Source: JAGVJT01 sp964513205 (GTDB lineage Bacteria; Pseudomonadota; Gammaproteobacteria; Legionellales; Legionellaceae). From it: 25,768 nt of DNA. The notes under the pieces were generated by a model. It did no database searches and was not told the origin of the DNA. It was given only the letters and a program-made list of their open reading frames with translations. How positions within the stretch are numbered: position 1 is the stretch's first letter; every line of letters starts with the position of its first letter. Where the stretch lies: NCBI GenBank assembly GCA_964513205.1, contig CAZELP010000025.1, positions 1 through 25,768 on the forward strand. The letters run 5' to 3'. A program made the position numbers and the translations under genes. Shown here in pieces: positions 15,651-24,059 of this stretch.

Positions 15651-17027
15651 TCAGATAATCAGAATATAAAGCGCTCCAGGACCTCTTAATACTTGAACTA
15701 GAAGTTGTTTTTTAACTTTTCTTGCAATCGCTTGTAAGTCATTTGTTGTTTTAACAGGTGAGTTATTTGCGCTGATAATCACATCGCCAGGTCTTATGCC
15801 CGCGCGCCATCCGGCGCTATTTTCAGAGGCTGCAACCACTTGAACGCCCTCAACTCGACCATGTAGTGGTGAGTCTTGTGTAAAAGTTTGTAGTGCTAGA
15901 CCGTATAAAAATGGGTTGGAAGACTGAAGATGCTGTTCATGTTTCTTAAGATCAGTGACTAAAGTGCTCAGTGTCATTGAGCGTCCATTTCTTGATACAA
16001 CGATCGTGGCTTTGCTACCTGCCCGCAATAGACTAATTGTTGTTTTAACCTGTGTTGCTTGCGTGATTTTTGTATCATTGATTTGTGTGATGATATCACC
16101 AGGTTTTAAGCCTGCCTCTTCAGCAGGAGAGCCTTGATTGACTTGAGCAATCAAAGCACCTTGAAAGTTTTGTGGATAACCCATTGCTTGTGCAAGCTCC
16201 GGTGTTAAGTGCTGCACAAAAATTCCCATCAAACCTCGATGAACAGAGCCAAACTTTATAATTTGTTGCGCAACATCGTATGCCATATTAATTGGAATAG
16301 CAAAACCAATACCGACGTTTCCACCATAAAGAGAGATGATTGCGGTATTGATGCCGATGAGTTCACCTTTGACATTGATAAGGGCACCACCAGAATTTCC
16401 AGGATTAATTGCGGCATCGGTTTGAATGAAATTTTCGATTCCTTCGATATTGAGGTCACTGCGTTTCATGGCGCTGACAATCCCGAATGTCGCAGACTGA
16501 CTGTTTCCAAAACTATTTAGACCGAATGGGTTTCCAATCGCGACCACAAAGTCACCCACTTCAATTTTATCAGAATCTCCCATTGGAAGTGTGTTGAGTT
16601 GATCGGCGTCAATCTTGAGGACTGCAATATCGGTCTCGCTGTCTGAACCCAGCACTTTTGCTTTGAGTCGGCGGCCATCAAAAAGTGTGATGGTGATGAG
16701 TGAGGCATTTCGAATCACGTGATCATTGGTTAAGATAAAACCGTTTTTGGGATCGATGATAACGCCAGAGCCAATGCTTTGAAACTTTTTCGGTTTTTCA
16801 GGAATGATTTGTGGGCTTGGATTTTTCTCGTTGTCATCCTCATCCATCATCATTCCAGCAGGGATAATGCCTTGTACGGCAACATTTACGATTGCTGGCA
16901 TTACATTTTTAAGCACAGGAGCCAGTGTAGGGAGTGTCTGTCCTGAATTGGGTTGCGCACAAAAAGCAGGGTAAATAATGGAAGTAGAAAAAATTAAAAT
17001 CGCTAATTTGGCAAGAAAATGTCTCAT
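15651..17027 (-). CDS. Periplasmic serine protease of the HtrA/DegP-DegQ family
   Basis: 458 residues. A signal peptide is clear: basic start, hydrophobic core, predicted cleavage after A24 (AFCA). The protease domain has the full triad: H103 (TNDHV), D133 (TDIAVLK) and S212 (GNSGGAL). Two PDZ domains follow at about 255-350 and 370-455; the motif GDIITQIND marks the first and GDVIISANN the second. Length and double PDZ fit DegP/DegQ rather than DegS, which has one PDZ and a membrane anchor. It degrades or chaperones misfolded envelope proteins in the periplasm. It has an acidic insert (MMMDEDDNE) after the N-terminal helix. The ATG overlaps the stop of the upstream pgeF gene as ATGA, so translation is probably coupled. 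Assignment to degP versus degQ is not possible here. Confidence 0.95.
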   Translation of the reverse strand: MRHFLAKLAILIFSTSIIYPAFCAQPNSGQTLPTLAPVLKNVMPAIVNVAVQGIIPAGMMMDEDDNEKNPSPQIIPEKPKKFQSIGSGVIIDPKNGFILTNDHVIRNASLITITLFDGRRLKAKVLGSDSETDIAVLKIDADQLNTLPMGDSDKIEVGDFVVAIGNPFGLNSFGNSQSATFGIVSAMKRSDLNIEGIENFIQTDAAINPGNSGGALINVKGELIGINTAIISLYGGNVGIGFAIPINMAYDVAQQIIKFGSVHRGLMGIFVQHLTPELAQAMGYPQNFQGALIAQVNQGSPAEEAGLKPGDIITQINDTKITQATQVKTTISLLRAGSKATIVVSRNGRSMTLSTLVTDLKKHEQHLQSSNPFLYGLALQTFTQDSPLHGRVEGVQVVAASENSAGWRAGIRPGDVIISANNSPVKTTNDLQAIARKVKKQLLVQVLRGPGALYILII

Positions 17028-17749
17028 AGTGTCTCTCGAAACCAGATGAATGTACCCATTCTACCTGTTTGTGGTGATCTTCGGTAGGAATAACAACGAT
17101 TTTTTTCTTCAAAACTGCAAATGTTTGATGGATAAACGGCATTGACACCATGTGCTTTTAAAATTCGCTCAGCCATTAACGGCAGGTTCGCTTGTCGATT
17201 TTGGAATGTATCTGCAAGGTCAGGATATTGGGTGATAAATTGTGTTTTTATTTCAAGACTTGTTTCATAACAGTTTTGGCATATTGCCGGACCAATCCAT
17301 GCCATACATTGATGTGGTGGTGTTTGCATTTTTTGAAGTGTGTTTTGAATAATGCCGTTATAAAGTCCTCTCCATCCCGCATGTATGGCGGCAATTTCAC
17401 CTCCATTGATATCGCATAACACAATTGGAAGGCAGTCCGCTGTTAGGATGACAAGAGGTGTTGTCTTCAGCCTTGTGATGCTCGCATCCGCTTCTGGTCC
17501 ATCCCCATTTTCAACTACACTGACATTTGTGCTATGTGTTTGATTAAGCCAATGAGGTTCATGAGAAAATCCGAGCATGGACTTTAATTGAGCTCGATTG
17601 GCATAAACATTATTCGCTTCGTCTTCGACATGTAACGCTAGATTGTTGCTTGCATAGAATCCTTTGCTAAATCCGTTTACAGAGGTTGAGGTTCCCGCTC
17701 CAATTGAGCTTGGTGCAGGCCAATTTGCTTCTATGAAGTTAAGACTCAT
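17024..17749 (-). CDS. pgeF: YfiH/PgeF family protein (LACC1-like, peptidoglycan editing factor)
   Basis: 241 residues, the usual length. Zinc-binding residues of the family are present: H72 (NQTHS), C106 (TADCLP) and H123 (HAGWRG). The block AWIGPAICQNCYE near 155 is also typical. Members have purine nucleoside phosphorylase or related activity. In E. coli the protein prevents L-serine from entering the peptidoglycan stem peptide at position 1; whether that holds here is inference. It starts 11 bases inside rluD and its stop overlaps the htrA start, so the three genes form one transcription unit. rluD followed directly by yfiH is a conserved gammaproteobacterial pair, which supports both calls. 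Confidence 0.92.
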   Translation of the reverse strand: MSLNFIEANWPAPSSIGAGTSTSVNGFSKGFYASNNLALHVEDEANNVYANRAQLKSMLGFSHEPHWLNQTHSTNVSVVENGDGPEADASITRLKTTPLVILTADCLPIVLCDINGGEIAAIHAGWRGLYNGIIQNTLQKMQTPPHQCMAWIGPAICQNCYETSLEIKTQFITQYPDLADTFQNRQANLPLMAERILKAHGVNAVYPSNICSFEEKNRCYSYRRSPQTGRMGTFIWFRETL

Positions 17750-18650
17750 TGATTCTCTCTAATAGTTTTTGAAAATCATCGGGCAAAGGCGCTTCTAGTG
17801 CAACACGTTCATTTGTTTTCGGGTGATCAAACGAGAGAGCGTAAGCGTGAAGTGCTTGTCGCTTAAAATCAAGTTTTGTACTGAGGGCGCGTGCGCGTTC
17901 GCCATAAAGCGCATCACCAATAATGGGGTGTTTGATGTATGCCATGTGAACACGAATTTGGTGAGTGCGTCCTGTTTCGAGTTTGACATCTAGAAGTGTC
18001 GTCTGTTTAAACTGTTGTTTGACCGTGTACCGAGTAATGGCTTGTCGCTCGTATTGCCCAACAGCCATTTTAAGGCGATTTTTCGGATCGCGGCCGTATC
18101 CAGTTTGAATTTCAGAGCCGACAATGACATGTCCCAAAACAAGGGCAAGATAACGTCGTTCAATGGTTCTATTTTGCATTTGACGCGTGAGTGCTGTATA
18201 GGCGCATTCATTTTTTGCGACCAAGAGTAATCCGGTTGTATCTTTATCAAGACGATGAATAATGCCAGCACGAGGTAGTCTTGTGAGTGACTCATGATGG
18301 TAGAAGAGCCCTTGGACTAATGTACCAACCGGGTTCCCTGCGCCAGGGTGAACAACAAGACCTGCTGGTTTATTAACCACCAAACAGTCTTCATCTTCGT
18401 ACACGATATCAAGAGGGATTTCTTCTGCTGTTAGAGTAGTGTCGTGAGTCGATGATGTCTCAAAATCACAACAGATAATCTCTCCACCCAGTACTTTGTG
18501 TTTGGGTTCCGGATAAGCGCCATTGACAGAAATTTTGTGTGCTTTCAGTAAAGTGGTGAGCTGGGCTCTGGAATAACTAGGAAAGAGTAGGGCTAGCGCT
18601 TTATCTACGCGAACCCCATGATAACTTTCGGGAACAATGATTTTTTCCAA
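17739..18650 (-). CDS. rluD: 23S rRNA pseudouridine synthase, RluD-type
   Basis: 303 residues, starting with TTG. The miaB stop lies in the same frame 12 bases upstream and no other start codon occurs between, while AGGGTGA precedes the TTG at good spacing; this fixes the start. The N-terminal S4 RNA-binding domain spans about 10-60 (RVDKALALLFPSYSRAQL). The catalytic motif GIIHRLDKDTTGLLLVAK gives D134 as the nucleophile. The later RTHQIRVHMAYIKHPIIGD block is also diagnostic. RluD modifies helix 69 of 23S rRNA (U1911, U1915, U1917), which matters for ribosome assembly and termination. RluC and RluA are alternative family members, but pairing with yfiH favours RluD. In many gammaproteobacteria rluD is divergent from bamD; here miaB is upstream instead. 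Confidence 0.92.
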   Translation of the reverse strand: MEKIIVPESYHGVRVDKALALLFPSYSRAQLTTLLKAHKISVNGAYPEPKHKVLGGEIICCDFETSSTHDTTLTAEEIPLDIVYEDEDCLVVNKPAGLVVHPGAGNPVGTLVQGLFYHHESLTRLPRAGIIHRLDKDTTGLLLVAKNECAYTALTRQMQNRTIERRYLALVLGHVIVGSEIQTGYGRDPKNRLKMAVGQYERQAITRYTVKQQFKQTTLLDVKLETGRTHQIRVHMAYIKHPIIGDALYGERARALSTKLDFKRQALHAYALSFDHPKTNERVALEAPLPDDFQKLLERINES

Positions 18651-18662
18651 GATGAGTTCACC

Positions 18663-19991
18663 CTAAGCATCAACAAGACGACCACGAAGGGAGTTTGGTA
18701 GTGCTTCCGTGATATGAATATTGACAAATTGACCTTGTAATCCTTCTGGTCCGTCAAAGTTAACAACACGGTTACATTCGGTCCGACCAGCCCACTGTGC
18801 TTCGTCTTTCTTGGATGGTCCTGTAACAAGAATGCGCTGAGTGGTTCCAATCATCGCTTGGCTATAGCGAGAGGCTTGTAAAAGTAGGCGGTCTTGTAGC
18901 ACTTTAAGCCGCTGTTTTTTTACTTCCATTGGCGTATCGTCTGCAAGATTCGCTGCAGGTGTGCCCGGTCTTGGGCTATAGATAAAGCTAAATGAAATGT
19001 CGAATCCCATTTCATGAACTAAATTCATGGTGTCTTCGAAGTCTTTATCTGTTTCACCTGGAAATCCGACAATAATATCTGTTGAAAGTCGGATGTCGGG
19101 TCGGACTTTTTTAAGTTTTCTAATTTTTGATTTGTATTCAAGCGCTGTGTAACCACGTTTCATCAAACCTAAAATACGATCTGAGCCACTTTGTACCGGA
19201 AGATGAAGATGATTGGCAAGTTCGGGAACTTCTCGATAGGCTTCGATTAAATTATCAGAAAACGCGATTGGATGAGAGGTTGTGAAGCGTATTCGGTCGA
19301 TGCCATCGATGGCTGCGATATAGTGAATCAACAATGCAAGATCAGCAATTTCACCGCTATTCATCTTGCCGCGATAATCATTCACATTTTGCCCTAAGAG
19401 GTTAATTTCTCTCACGCCTTGTTCGGCCAATTGGTAACATTCGGTCAAAACGTCATCAAATGGGCGACTGATTTCTTCTCCTCGTGTATAAGGAACAACG
19501 CAATAACTACAATATTTGCTACAGCCTTCCATAATTGAGACAAACGCAATGGGGCCTTCTGCGCGTGGGGCTGGGAGATGATCGAACTTTTCAATTTCAG
19601 GAAAACTAATGTCCACGACTGATTTTTTGCTAGAAAGTCGTTCATTGAGCATTTCAGGGAGACGGTGTAGTGTTTGGGGGCCAAATACCAAGTCAACAAA
19701 CGGCGCTCTTTTTAGAAGACTGTCTCCTTCTTGAGATGCAACGCATCCGCCAACTCCAATAATGACATTGGGATTTTCTTTTTTGTACTGACGCCATTGT
19801 CCAAGTTGAGAAAATACTTTTTCTTGTGCTTTTTCACGAATGGAACAAGTATTCAATAAAATAACATCTGCTTCTTCTACGTCAGCAGTTTGCTCAAATC
19901 CATGTGACTCTCGTAATACATCTGCCATTTTTGATGAATCATATTCATTCATTTGGCAGCCATTGGTTTTAATATACAGTTTTTTAGTCAT
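18663..19991 (-). CDS. miaB: tRNA-2-methylthio-N6-dimethylallyladenosine synthase MiaB
   Basis: 442 residues from the ATG at 19991. A GTG three codons upstream is in frame, but the ATG gives MTKKLYIKT, which matches the start of E. coli MiaB as I remember it. It adds the methylthio group to i6A37 in tRNAs reading UNN codons. The N-terminal domain binds one iron-sulfur cluster through C12 (GCQMNEYDS), C49 (NTCSIRE) and C83 (GGCVASQ). The radical-SAM cluster is C157-x3-C161-x2-C164 (GCSKYCSYC). A C-terminal TRAM domain is present. It heads the four-gene run with rluD 12 bases downstream. Two inverted repeats at 20043-20092 lie in its upstream region. Neither start has a good Shine-Dalgarno sequence. 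Confidence 0.97.
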   Translation of the reverse strand: MTKKLYIKTNGCQMNEYDSSKMADVLRESHGFEQTADVEEADVILLNTCSIREKAQEKVFSQLGQWRQYKKENPNVIIGVGGCVASQEGDSLLKRAPFVDLVFGPQTLHRLPEMLNERLSSKKSVVDISFPEIEKFDHLPAPRAEGPIAFVSIMEGCSKYCSYCVVPYTRGEEISRPFDDVLTECYQLAEQGVREINLLGQNVNDYRGKMNSGEIADLALLIHYIAAIDGIDRIRFTTSHPIAFSDNLIEAYREVPELANHLHLPVQSGSDRILGLMKRGYTALEYKSKIRKLKKVRPDIRLSTDIIVGFPGETDKDFEDTMNLVHEMGFDISFSFIYSPRPGTPAANLADDTPMEVKKQRLKVLQDRLLLQASRYSQAMIGTTQRILVTGPSKKDEAQWAGRTECNRVVNFDGPEGLQGQFVNIHITEALPNSLRGRLVDA

Positions 19992-20042
19992 TTGTTTCAC
20001 AACCAGAAAAAGTTCGATCCTGTTGGATTTCTTTGAGAACTG

Positions 20043-20074
20043 TATTGCAAAAGCGATTTTCTATCGATGCAATA
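20043..20074. repeat. Nested inverted repeat upstream of miaB
   Basis: The outer arms TATTGCA (20043-20049) and TGCAATA (20068-20074) pair perfectly, and the inner arms CGAT (20054-20057) and ATCG (20063-20066) pair around TTTCT. The structure sits 52 bases before the miaB ATG in the 200-base gap between miaB and potD. It may be an mRNA leader structure or an operator. Confidence 0.5.
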
Positions 20075-20092
20075 TTGAAAACAAGTTTTCAA
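20075..20092. repeat. 18-bp palindrome upstream of miaB
   Basis: TTGAAAAC and GTTTTCAA pair perfectly around AA, directly abutting the nested inverted repeat at 20043-20074. The gap lies downstream of potD and upstream of miaB on the same strand. No T-tract makes it a convincing potD terminator. The rest of the gap (20093-20196) shows nothing clear. Confidence 0.5.
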
Positions 20093-20196
20093 GAAGCCTA
20101 TTACCAGGTCGAGAGTGGTCCAAAATGCACGGATTTTACCAGAATAATTTGATTTTGTCGCGAACTTATTTTTTCCTGATGTACAGCGTTTGATGT

Positions 20197-21219
20197 CTAT
20201 AGTGAAAGTTTAAATATTTGCCAATATTCACTGTATAAGCGTAACGTTGTTTCGCCGAGATCTTTTTGAATAAATGCTCGTTTTAAGATTTTTTCGCTGG
20301 GATAAAGTGTTGCATCAGTTTGGATTTCGGGTGAGAGGAGTTTTTTTCCCTCTTCATTCGTGATGGCATGACCTTCCATGCTTCCTATCATGGCGGCACT
20401 TTGGGGCTCTAAGAGAAAATTGATAAATGCGTGTGCTTCTTCTTGATGTGGTGCGTTTTTCGGAATGGCAAGACAATCAATCCAAATGACAAATCCTTCG
20501 TCTGGATAGATAAATTCGATGTTTGGATTTTCTTTGCGTGCTTTATATACATCACCATTCCAGGCGCTGCCAATAATTGCATCTCCGTCAATAAGCATGG
20601 CTTGAATGCCCTCGCTTGCAAAAAATTTAACATTGGGGGCGAGATTGAGTAATGTGTGAAATGCTTTTTTCAGATGTTGAGGATTAGTGTCATTGGGCTG
20701 ATAATTTGAGCGGATCATTGCAATTGCAAAAATATCGCGCATGTCATCAAGCAGCATGAGTGAATTTTTCCAACGCGTTTTCCACAAGTCTTTCCAAGTG
20801 CGTGGCGGTATTTTAATGCGTGCTCGATTGTAAAAAATTCCGGTGGCTCCCCAAGTAAGAGGGACGCTATATTGATTTCCGTGATCATAATCATTTTTTT
20901 GAAATGATGGGCTTAAGTTTTTTAAGTTGGGAAGACGTGCGTGATCAAGCGGTGTCAGTAATTTTAAATGCCGCATTCTATCCACATAGTAAGCTGATGG
21001 TAAAATGATGTCATAAATCGCATTTTTGTTGGCTCTAATCTTTGCCAACATCGTTTCGTTGCTGTCGTAAGTTGAAAAGTTAACATGAATGTGCGTTTGT
21101 GCTTCAAATGCTTTGATCAGAGGCTTGGGGATTTCTCCTCCCCACACATAGACGTTGAGCGATTTTGCATGGGAAACGGTAGCTAAGACTGTAAAAAGAA
21201 GTGCGAAAATACGCTTCAT
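20197..21219 (-). CDS. potD: Spermidine/putrescine-binding periplasmic protein PotD
   Basis: 340 residues. A signal peptide (MKRIFALLFTVLATVSHA) precedes the mature KSLNVYVWGGEIPKPL, the usual first strand of polyamine-binding proteins. The family pattern continues with YDIILPSAYYVDRM, NQYSVPLTWGATGIFYN and a final lobe with EAHAFINFLLEP. It delivers spermidine or putrescine from the periplasm to PotBC. GGGAG stands 6 bases before the ATG, and the start overlaps the potC stop as ATGA. It is the last gene of potABCD, as in E. coli. PotD and PotF have different polyamine preferences and cannot be separated with confidence from sequence; the gene order supports potD. Confidence 0.94.
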   Translation of the reverse strand: MKRIFALLFTVLATVSHAKSLNVYVWGGEIPKPLIKAFEAQTHIHVNFSTYDSNETMLAKIRANKNAIYDIILPSAYYVDRMRHLKLLTPLDHARLPNLKNLSPSFQKNDYDHGNQYSVPLTWGATGIFYNRARIKIPPRTWKDLWKTRWKNSLMLLDDMRDIFAIAMIRSNYQPNDTNPQHLKKAFHTLLNLAPNVKFFASEGIQAMLIDGDAIIGSAWNGDVYKARKENPNIEFIYPDEGFVIWIDCLAIPKNAPHQEEAHAFINFLLEPQSAAMIGSMEGHAITNEEGKKLLSPEIQTDATLYPSEKILKRAFIQKDLGETTLRLYSEYWQIFKLSL

Positions 21220-21980
21220 CTGGTCTCCCGTGAAAAATGATGCGCAATCATAATCAGCAATATGGATAAAATGAGTGTAATGCTACAAAGTGCATTGAGC
21301 TCAGGTGTAACGCCGGCTCGAACAAGTGAATAAATCGTCAGCGGCAAAATATTAAAATCAGGTCCAGCCACGAAATAGCTGATGATTACATCGTCAAACG
21401 AAAGCGTAAAGCCGAGCAAAAATGCACTTAATAGTGCAGGCCACAATAGAGGAAATATCACTTTGCGAACGGCTTCTCCATGAGTAGCTCCTAGATCAAG
21501 CGCGCTGAAATAAATGTTCACATCAAGATGGTGTATGCGTGCGTTCAATGTGATGATAGCAAAAGGGATGCAAAATGTGATATGTGCAATCAGCAGACTC
21601 CAAAAGCCAAGCGAAAGTCCAACATAGTTGAAAAAAACCAGCAATGCGACGCCCAAAACAAGATCGGGCAATACAATTAACAGCAGCAGCAATGTATCCA
21701 GTGCTCGTTTTTTTAAATTGTGATGAATAAAAAAATGAATTGATACGATAAAACTTAAGACACACGCAATAAAAGACGCACTTATTCCTAAAAAAAGTGA
21801 TCGCAAAAACGACATCCACAATTCTTTGTCGTGCAGAAGCTCCTGATACCAATGCAGTGAAAAATGATGCCATCTTAGAGAAAATCGGGCGTCGTTAAAC
21901 GAGTATAAAACCAAAATCCCAATTGGAAAGTACAGTAAAAAATAGATCAGTGTAAGATAGCTTTTTCTGAAGATAGACAT
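21216..21980 (-). CDS. potC: Spermidine/putrescine ABC transporter permease PotC
   Basis: About 254 residues from the ATG at 21980, which follows the potB stop by 2 bases; a TTG two codons upstream is the alternative. GGAG is 11 bases before the ATG. Six hydrophobic segments are visible. The cytoplasmic EAA loop that contacts PotA is ALDLGATHGEAVRKVIFPLL near residue 160, and SFDDVIISYFVAGP after it is characteristic of PotC. The protein forms the inner-membrane channel with PotB. It lies between potB and potD with the E. coli gene order. Confidence 0.93.
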   Translation of the reverse strand: MSIFRKSYLTLIYFLLYFPIGILVLYSFNDARFSLRWHHFSLHWYQELLHDKELWMSFLRSLFLGISASFIACVLSFIVSIHFFIHHNLKKRALDTLLLLLIVLPDLVLGVALLVFFNYVGLSLGFWSLLIAHITFCIPFAIITLNARIHHLDVNIYFSALDLGATHGEAVRKVIFPLLWPALLSAFLLGFTLSFDDVIISYFVAGPDFNILPLTIYSLVRAGVTPELNALCSITLILSILLIMIAHHFSRETR

Positions 21981-21982
21981 GA

Positions 21983-22795
21983 TCAAACAAACTCCGAAGA
22001 GCGTCGAAATAGCATGAACAAAGCAACTAAGATGACAGTCAAAAGAACACTAGTTGCAGAGCCTTGCGGCCAATTTTCTGCTACAAAAAATTGATTTTGA
22101 ATTAAATTTCCTAGCAGTGTTGAGCGTGCACCACCTAGAATATTGGGAATATAGAAGAGGGTCATTGCAGGTAAGAAAACAAGCGTGGCTCCTGCAACAA
22201 TTCCTTGTTTGGTGTTGGGTAAAAAGACGTGAAAAAACAGCCTTAGATGATTTGCGCCGAGATCTCTGCCTGCATCCAAAAGACGGAAATCAAATCGTTC
22301 CATTTGAGTGTAGAGCGGTAGTACCATAAAAGGAAACAACGTGTATACAAGACCAATGATGACGGCCGTGTTGCTATAGAGCAAAGACAATGGTGCTTCG
22401 ATAAGGTGTTGATGTTGTAAAATTAGATTGAGAACGCCGTTGACTTTGAGAATGGCAATCAATGCGTATGTTCTCACAAGAGAGCTTGTCCAAAAAGGGA
22501 TGATGATGAGCAGCAGCAGGCGTGATTGATATTTTGATTTGACCATAAAATAGCTCATGGGATAAGCAATTAACAGACATAAAATCGTTGTGATAAAGCC
22601 GATTTTTAAAGACTTTAAAAACACATTTAAAAACAAGGGAGAGAGGAGATTTTGATAATGTGTGAGTGTGAATGGCAGGGCTGCAAAATGTGTCGTAGTG
22701 CGTGACAAGAAGCTCGTGAGCACAATTAAAAAAATGGGCAGCAAGCCAAACAAAATCAGCCAAGTATAGACAAGAATCAGACGTTTGTTACGCAT
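21983..22795 (-). CDS. potB: Spermidine/putrescine ABC transporter permease PotB
   Basis: About 270 residues from the ATG at 22795, which overlaps the potA stop by 8 bases; a GTG four codons upstream (22807) is an alternative start and would deepen the overlap to 20 bases. Six membrane segments are visible. The EAA loop is DAGRDLGANHLRLFFHVFLP near residue 175, followed by AGATLVFLPAMTLFYIPNILGG, which fits PotB. FWTSSLVRTYALI near residue 100 is another PotB-like segment. It is the second gene of potABCD. Confidence 0.93.
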   Translation of the reverse strand: MRNKRLILVYTWLILFGLLPIFLIVLTSFLSRTTTHFAALPFTLTHYQNLLSPLFLNVFLKSLKIGFITTILCLLIAYPMSYFMVKSKYQSRLLLLIIIPFWTSSLVRTYALIAILKVNGVLNLILQHQHLIEAPLSLLYSNTAVIIGLVYTLFPFMVLPLYTQMERFDFRLLDAGRDLGANHLRLFFHVFLPNTKQGIVAGATLVFLPAMTLFYIPNILGGARSTLLGNLIQNQFFVAENWPQGSATSVLLTVILVALFMLFRRSSEFV

Positions 22796-23894
22796 GATTT
22801 GGCTCACTCAATGGCAGTAAGACCTCCCAACCGGTAAACCATTGCACCCAAACCGGTTCGTTAATGGTGTACTCGAGTTTATCATCGTCTTCGTCAAAAA
22901 ACTCAGAGGCGTTGATTAATTTTCCAGACGGTAGTTGCACCGTGACATCGACCGTTGATCCTTTATAAATGATATCAACGAGCTTTCCAGGAAGCATTCC
23001 AGTCGGATCTTCGACCTCATTGGTGCTCCACACACGGATATCTTCTGGTCGTACAACCAAATGAAGTGCTTGATTTAATGAGAAATTATTCTGATGACGA
23101 CATTCAATCGAAATGTTTTCTATTTCCACAGTCAATGTTTCATTTTCACGTGTCTTCACCGCAACATCAAAAATATTGGCTTCACCAATAAACATGGCCA
23201 CTGTCAAATTTTTAGGTGTTTCGTAGACTTCACGAGGAGTGCCAATTTGCTCAATTTTTCCTTGATGAAAAACGGCGATTCGATCCGACATTGATAGCGC
23301 TTCTTCTTGATCGTGCGTGACAAAAATAAATGTCATGTTTAATTTTTTCTGGAGTTGTTTCAACTCGTACTGCATGGATTTTCGAAGACGATAGTCAAGC
23401 GAACTTAAGGGTTCATCCAACAGTAAAACTTTTGGGCGATTAATAATGGCTCTGGCAATTGCAACGCGTTGTTGTTGTCCGCCGCTCAGTTGTTTGATAG
23501 AGCGTGTGCCGTAGGTTTCCAGTCGAACCAATTGCAATGCTTCCAATACACGAGTTTCAATTTCATTTTGAGCTATTTTTTGACAACGCAAAGCAAATGC
23601 GACATTTTCAAAGACAGACAGATGCGGAAAAAGTGCATAACTTTGAAAGATGGTATGTACATCGCGTTTTTGCGGAGGAAGATGCTGGATACTTTTTCCA
23701 TCAAACAAGATATCGCCTGAATCAGGAGTGTCAAAGCCTGAAATGAGTCGAAGCAATGTGGTTTTTCCACAGCCAGAAGGACCAAGCAGCGTCAAAAACT
23801 CTCCAGGGTAAATGGCCAATGAAACTTCTTCGAGAATCACATGGACACCGTATGATTTTCGAATGCGATTCAGCTCAATTAAGGGTTTGATCAT
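22788..23894 (-). CDS. potA: Spermidine/putrescine ABC transporter ATPase PotA
   Basis: 368 residues. It hydrolyses ATP to drive polyamine import through PotBC. ATPase motifs are intact: Walker A GPSGCGKTT (38-46), Q-loop Q84, signature LSGGQ (136-140), Walker B VLLLDEP (D160-E161), and the H-loop in FVTHDQEEAL near 193. A TOBE-type regulatory domain fills about 240-360 (VVRPEDIRVW near 287), where glutamate/spermidine feedback acts in other PotA proteins. No Shine-Dalgarno sequence is obvious before the ATG. A sigma70-like promoter at 23980-24008 fits it. It heads the operon, divergent from the fmdB-like gene. Confidence 0.95.
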   Translation of the reverse strand: MIKPLIELNRIRKSYGVHVILEEVSLAIYPGEFLTLLGPSGCGKTTLLRLISGFDTPDSGDILFDGKSIQHLPPQKRDVHTIFQSYALFPHLSVFENVAFALRCQKIAQNEIETRVLEALQLVRLETYGTRSIKQLSGGQQQRVAIARAIINRPKVLLLDEPLSSLDYRLRKSMQYELKQLQKKLNMTFIFVTHDQEEALSMSDRIAVFHQGKIEQIGTPREVYETPKNLTVAMFIGEANIFDVAVKTRENETLTVEIENISIECRHQNNFSLNQALHLVVRPEDIRVWSTNEVEDPTGMLPGKLVDIIYKGSTVDVTVQLPSGKLINASEFFDEDDDKLEYTINEPVWVQWFTGWEVLLPLSEPNHA

Positions 23895-23979
23895 GGCGTG
23901 TTGATAAAAGTATGTGTAGAAAACAACCTACATAAGAGGTCGAATTTTACATGAGATAAAAGACGACATTATGAAACTT

Positions 23980-24008
23980 AAGATAGGTTTTGTCTAGGGT
24001 CTGTTCAA
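23980..24008 (-). promoter_or_regulatory. Sigma70-like promoter for potABCD
   Basis: On the minus strand TTGAAC (complement of 24003-24008) and TATCTT (complement of 23980-23985) are 17 bases apart, each matching four of six consensus positions. The predicted leader to the potA ATG is about 75-80 bases. The tandem palindromes at 24020-24054 lie just upstream of this -35. Confidence 0.45.
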
Positions 24009-24019
24009 GGCTTATTGCA

Positions 24020-24054
24020 TTGTATACAATTCAGTTCTTTGTATACAATTGAGT
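24020..24054. promoter_or_regulatory. Tandem TTGTATACAATT operator-like repeats between potA and fmdB-like genes
   Basis: TTGTATACAATT occurs at 24020-24031 and again at 24039-24050, 19 bases apart, and each copy extends to a 16-base direct repeat that differs only at one position (C or G before AGT). TTGTATACAA is itself a perfect palindrome. That form resembles operators of GntR-type repressors. The second copy ends 9 bases before the fmdB-like ATG, and the first lies about 12 bases upstream of the potA -35, so either or both operons could be controlled. The copies also contain TACAAT and TATACA, which could serve as -10 elements. Confidence 0.6.
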
Positions 24055-24059
24055 GTATT

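Noticed and set aside
24015..24059. Longer N-terminus for the FmdB-type protein from a TTG at 24015
   Set aside because: MPIYEYQC is the family start, and the extra codons would cover the tandem palindromes.
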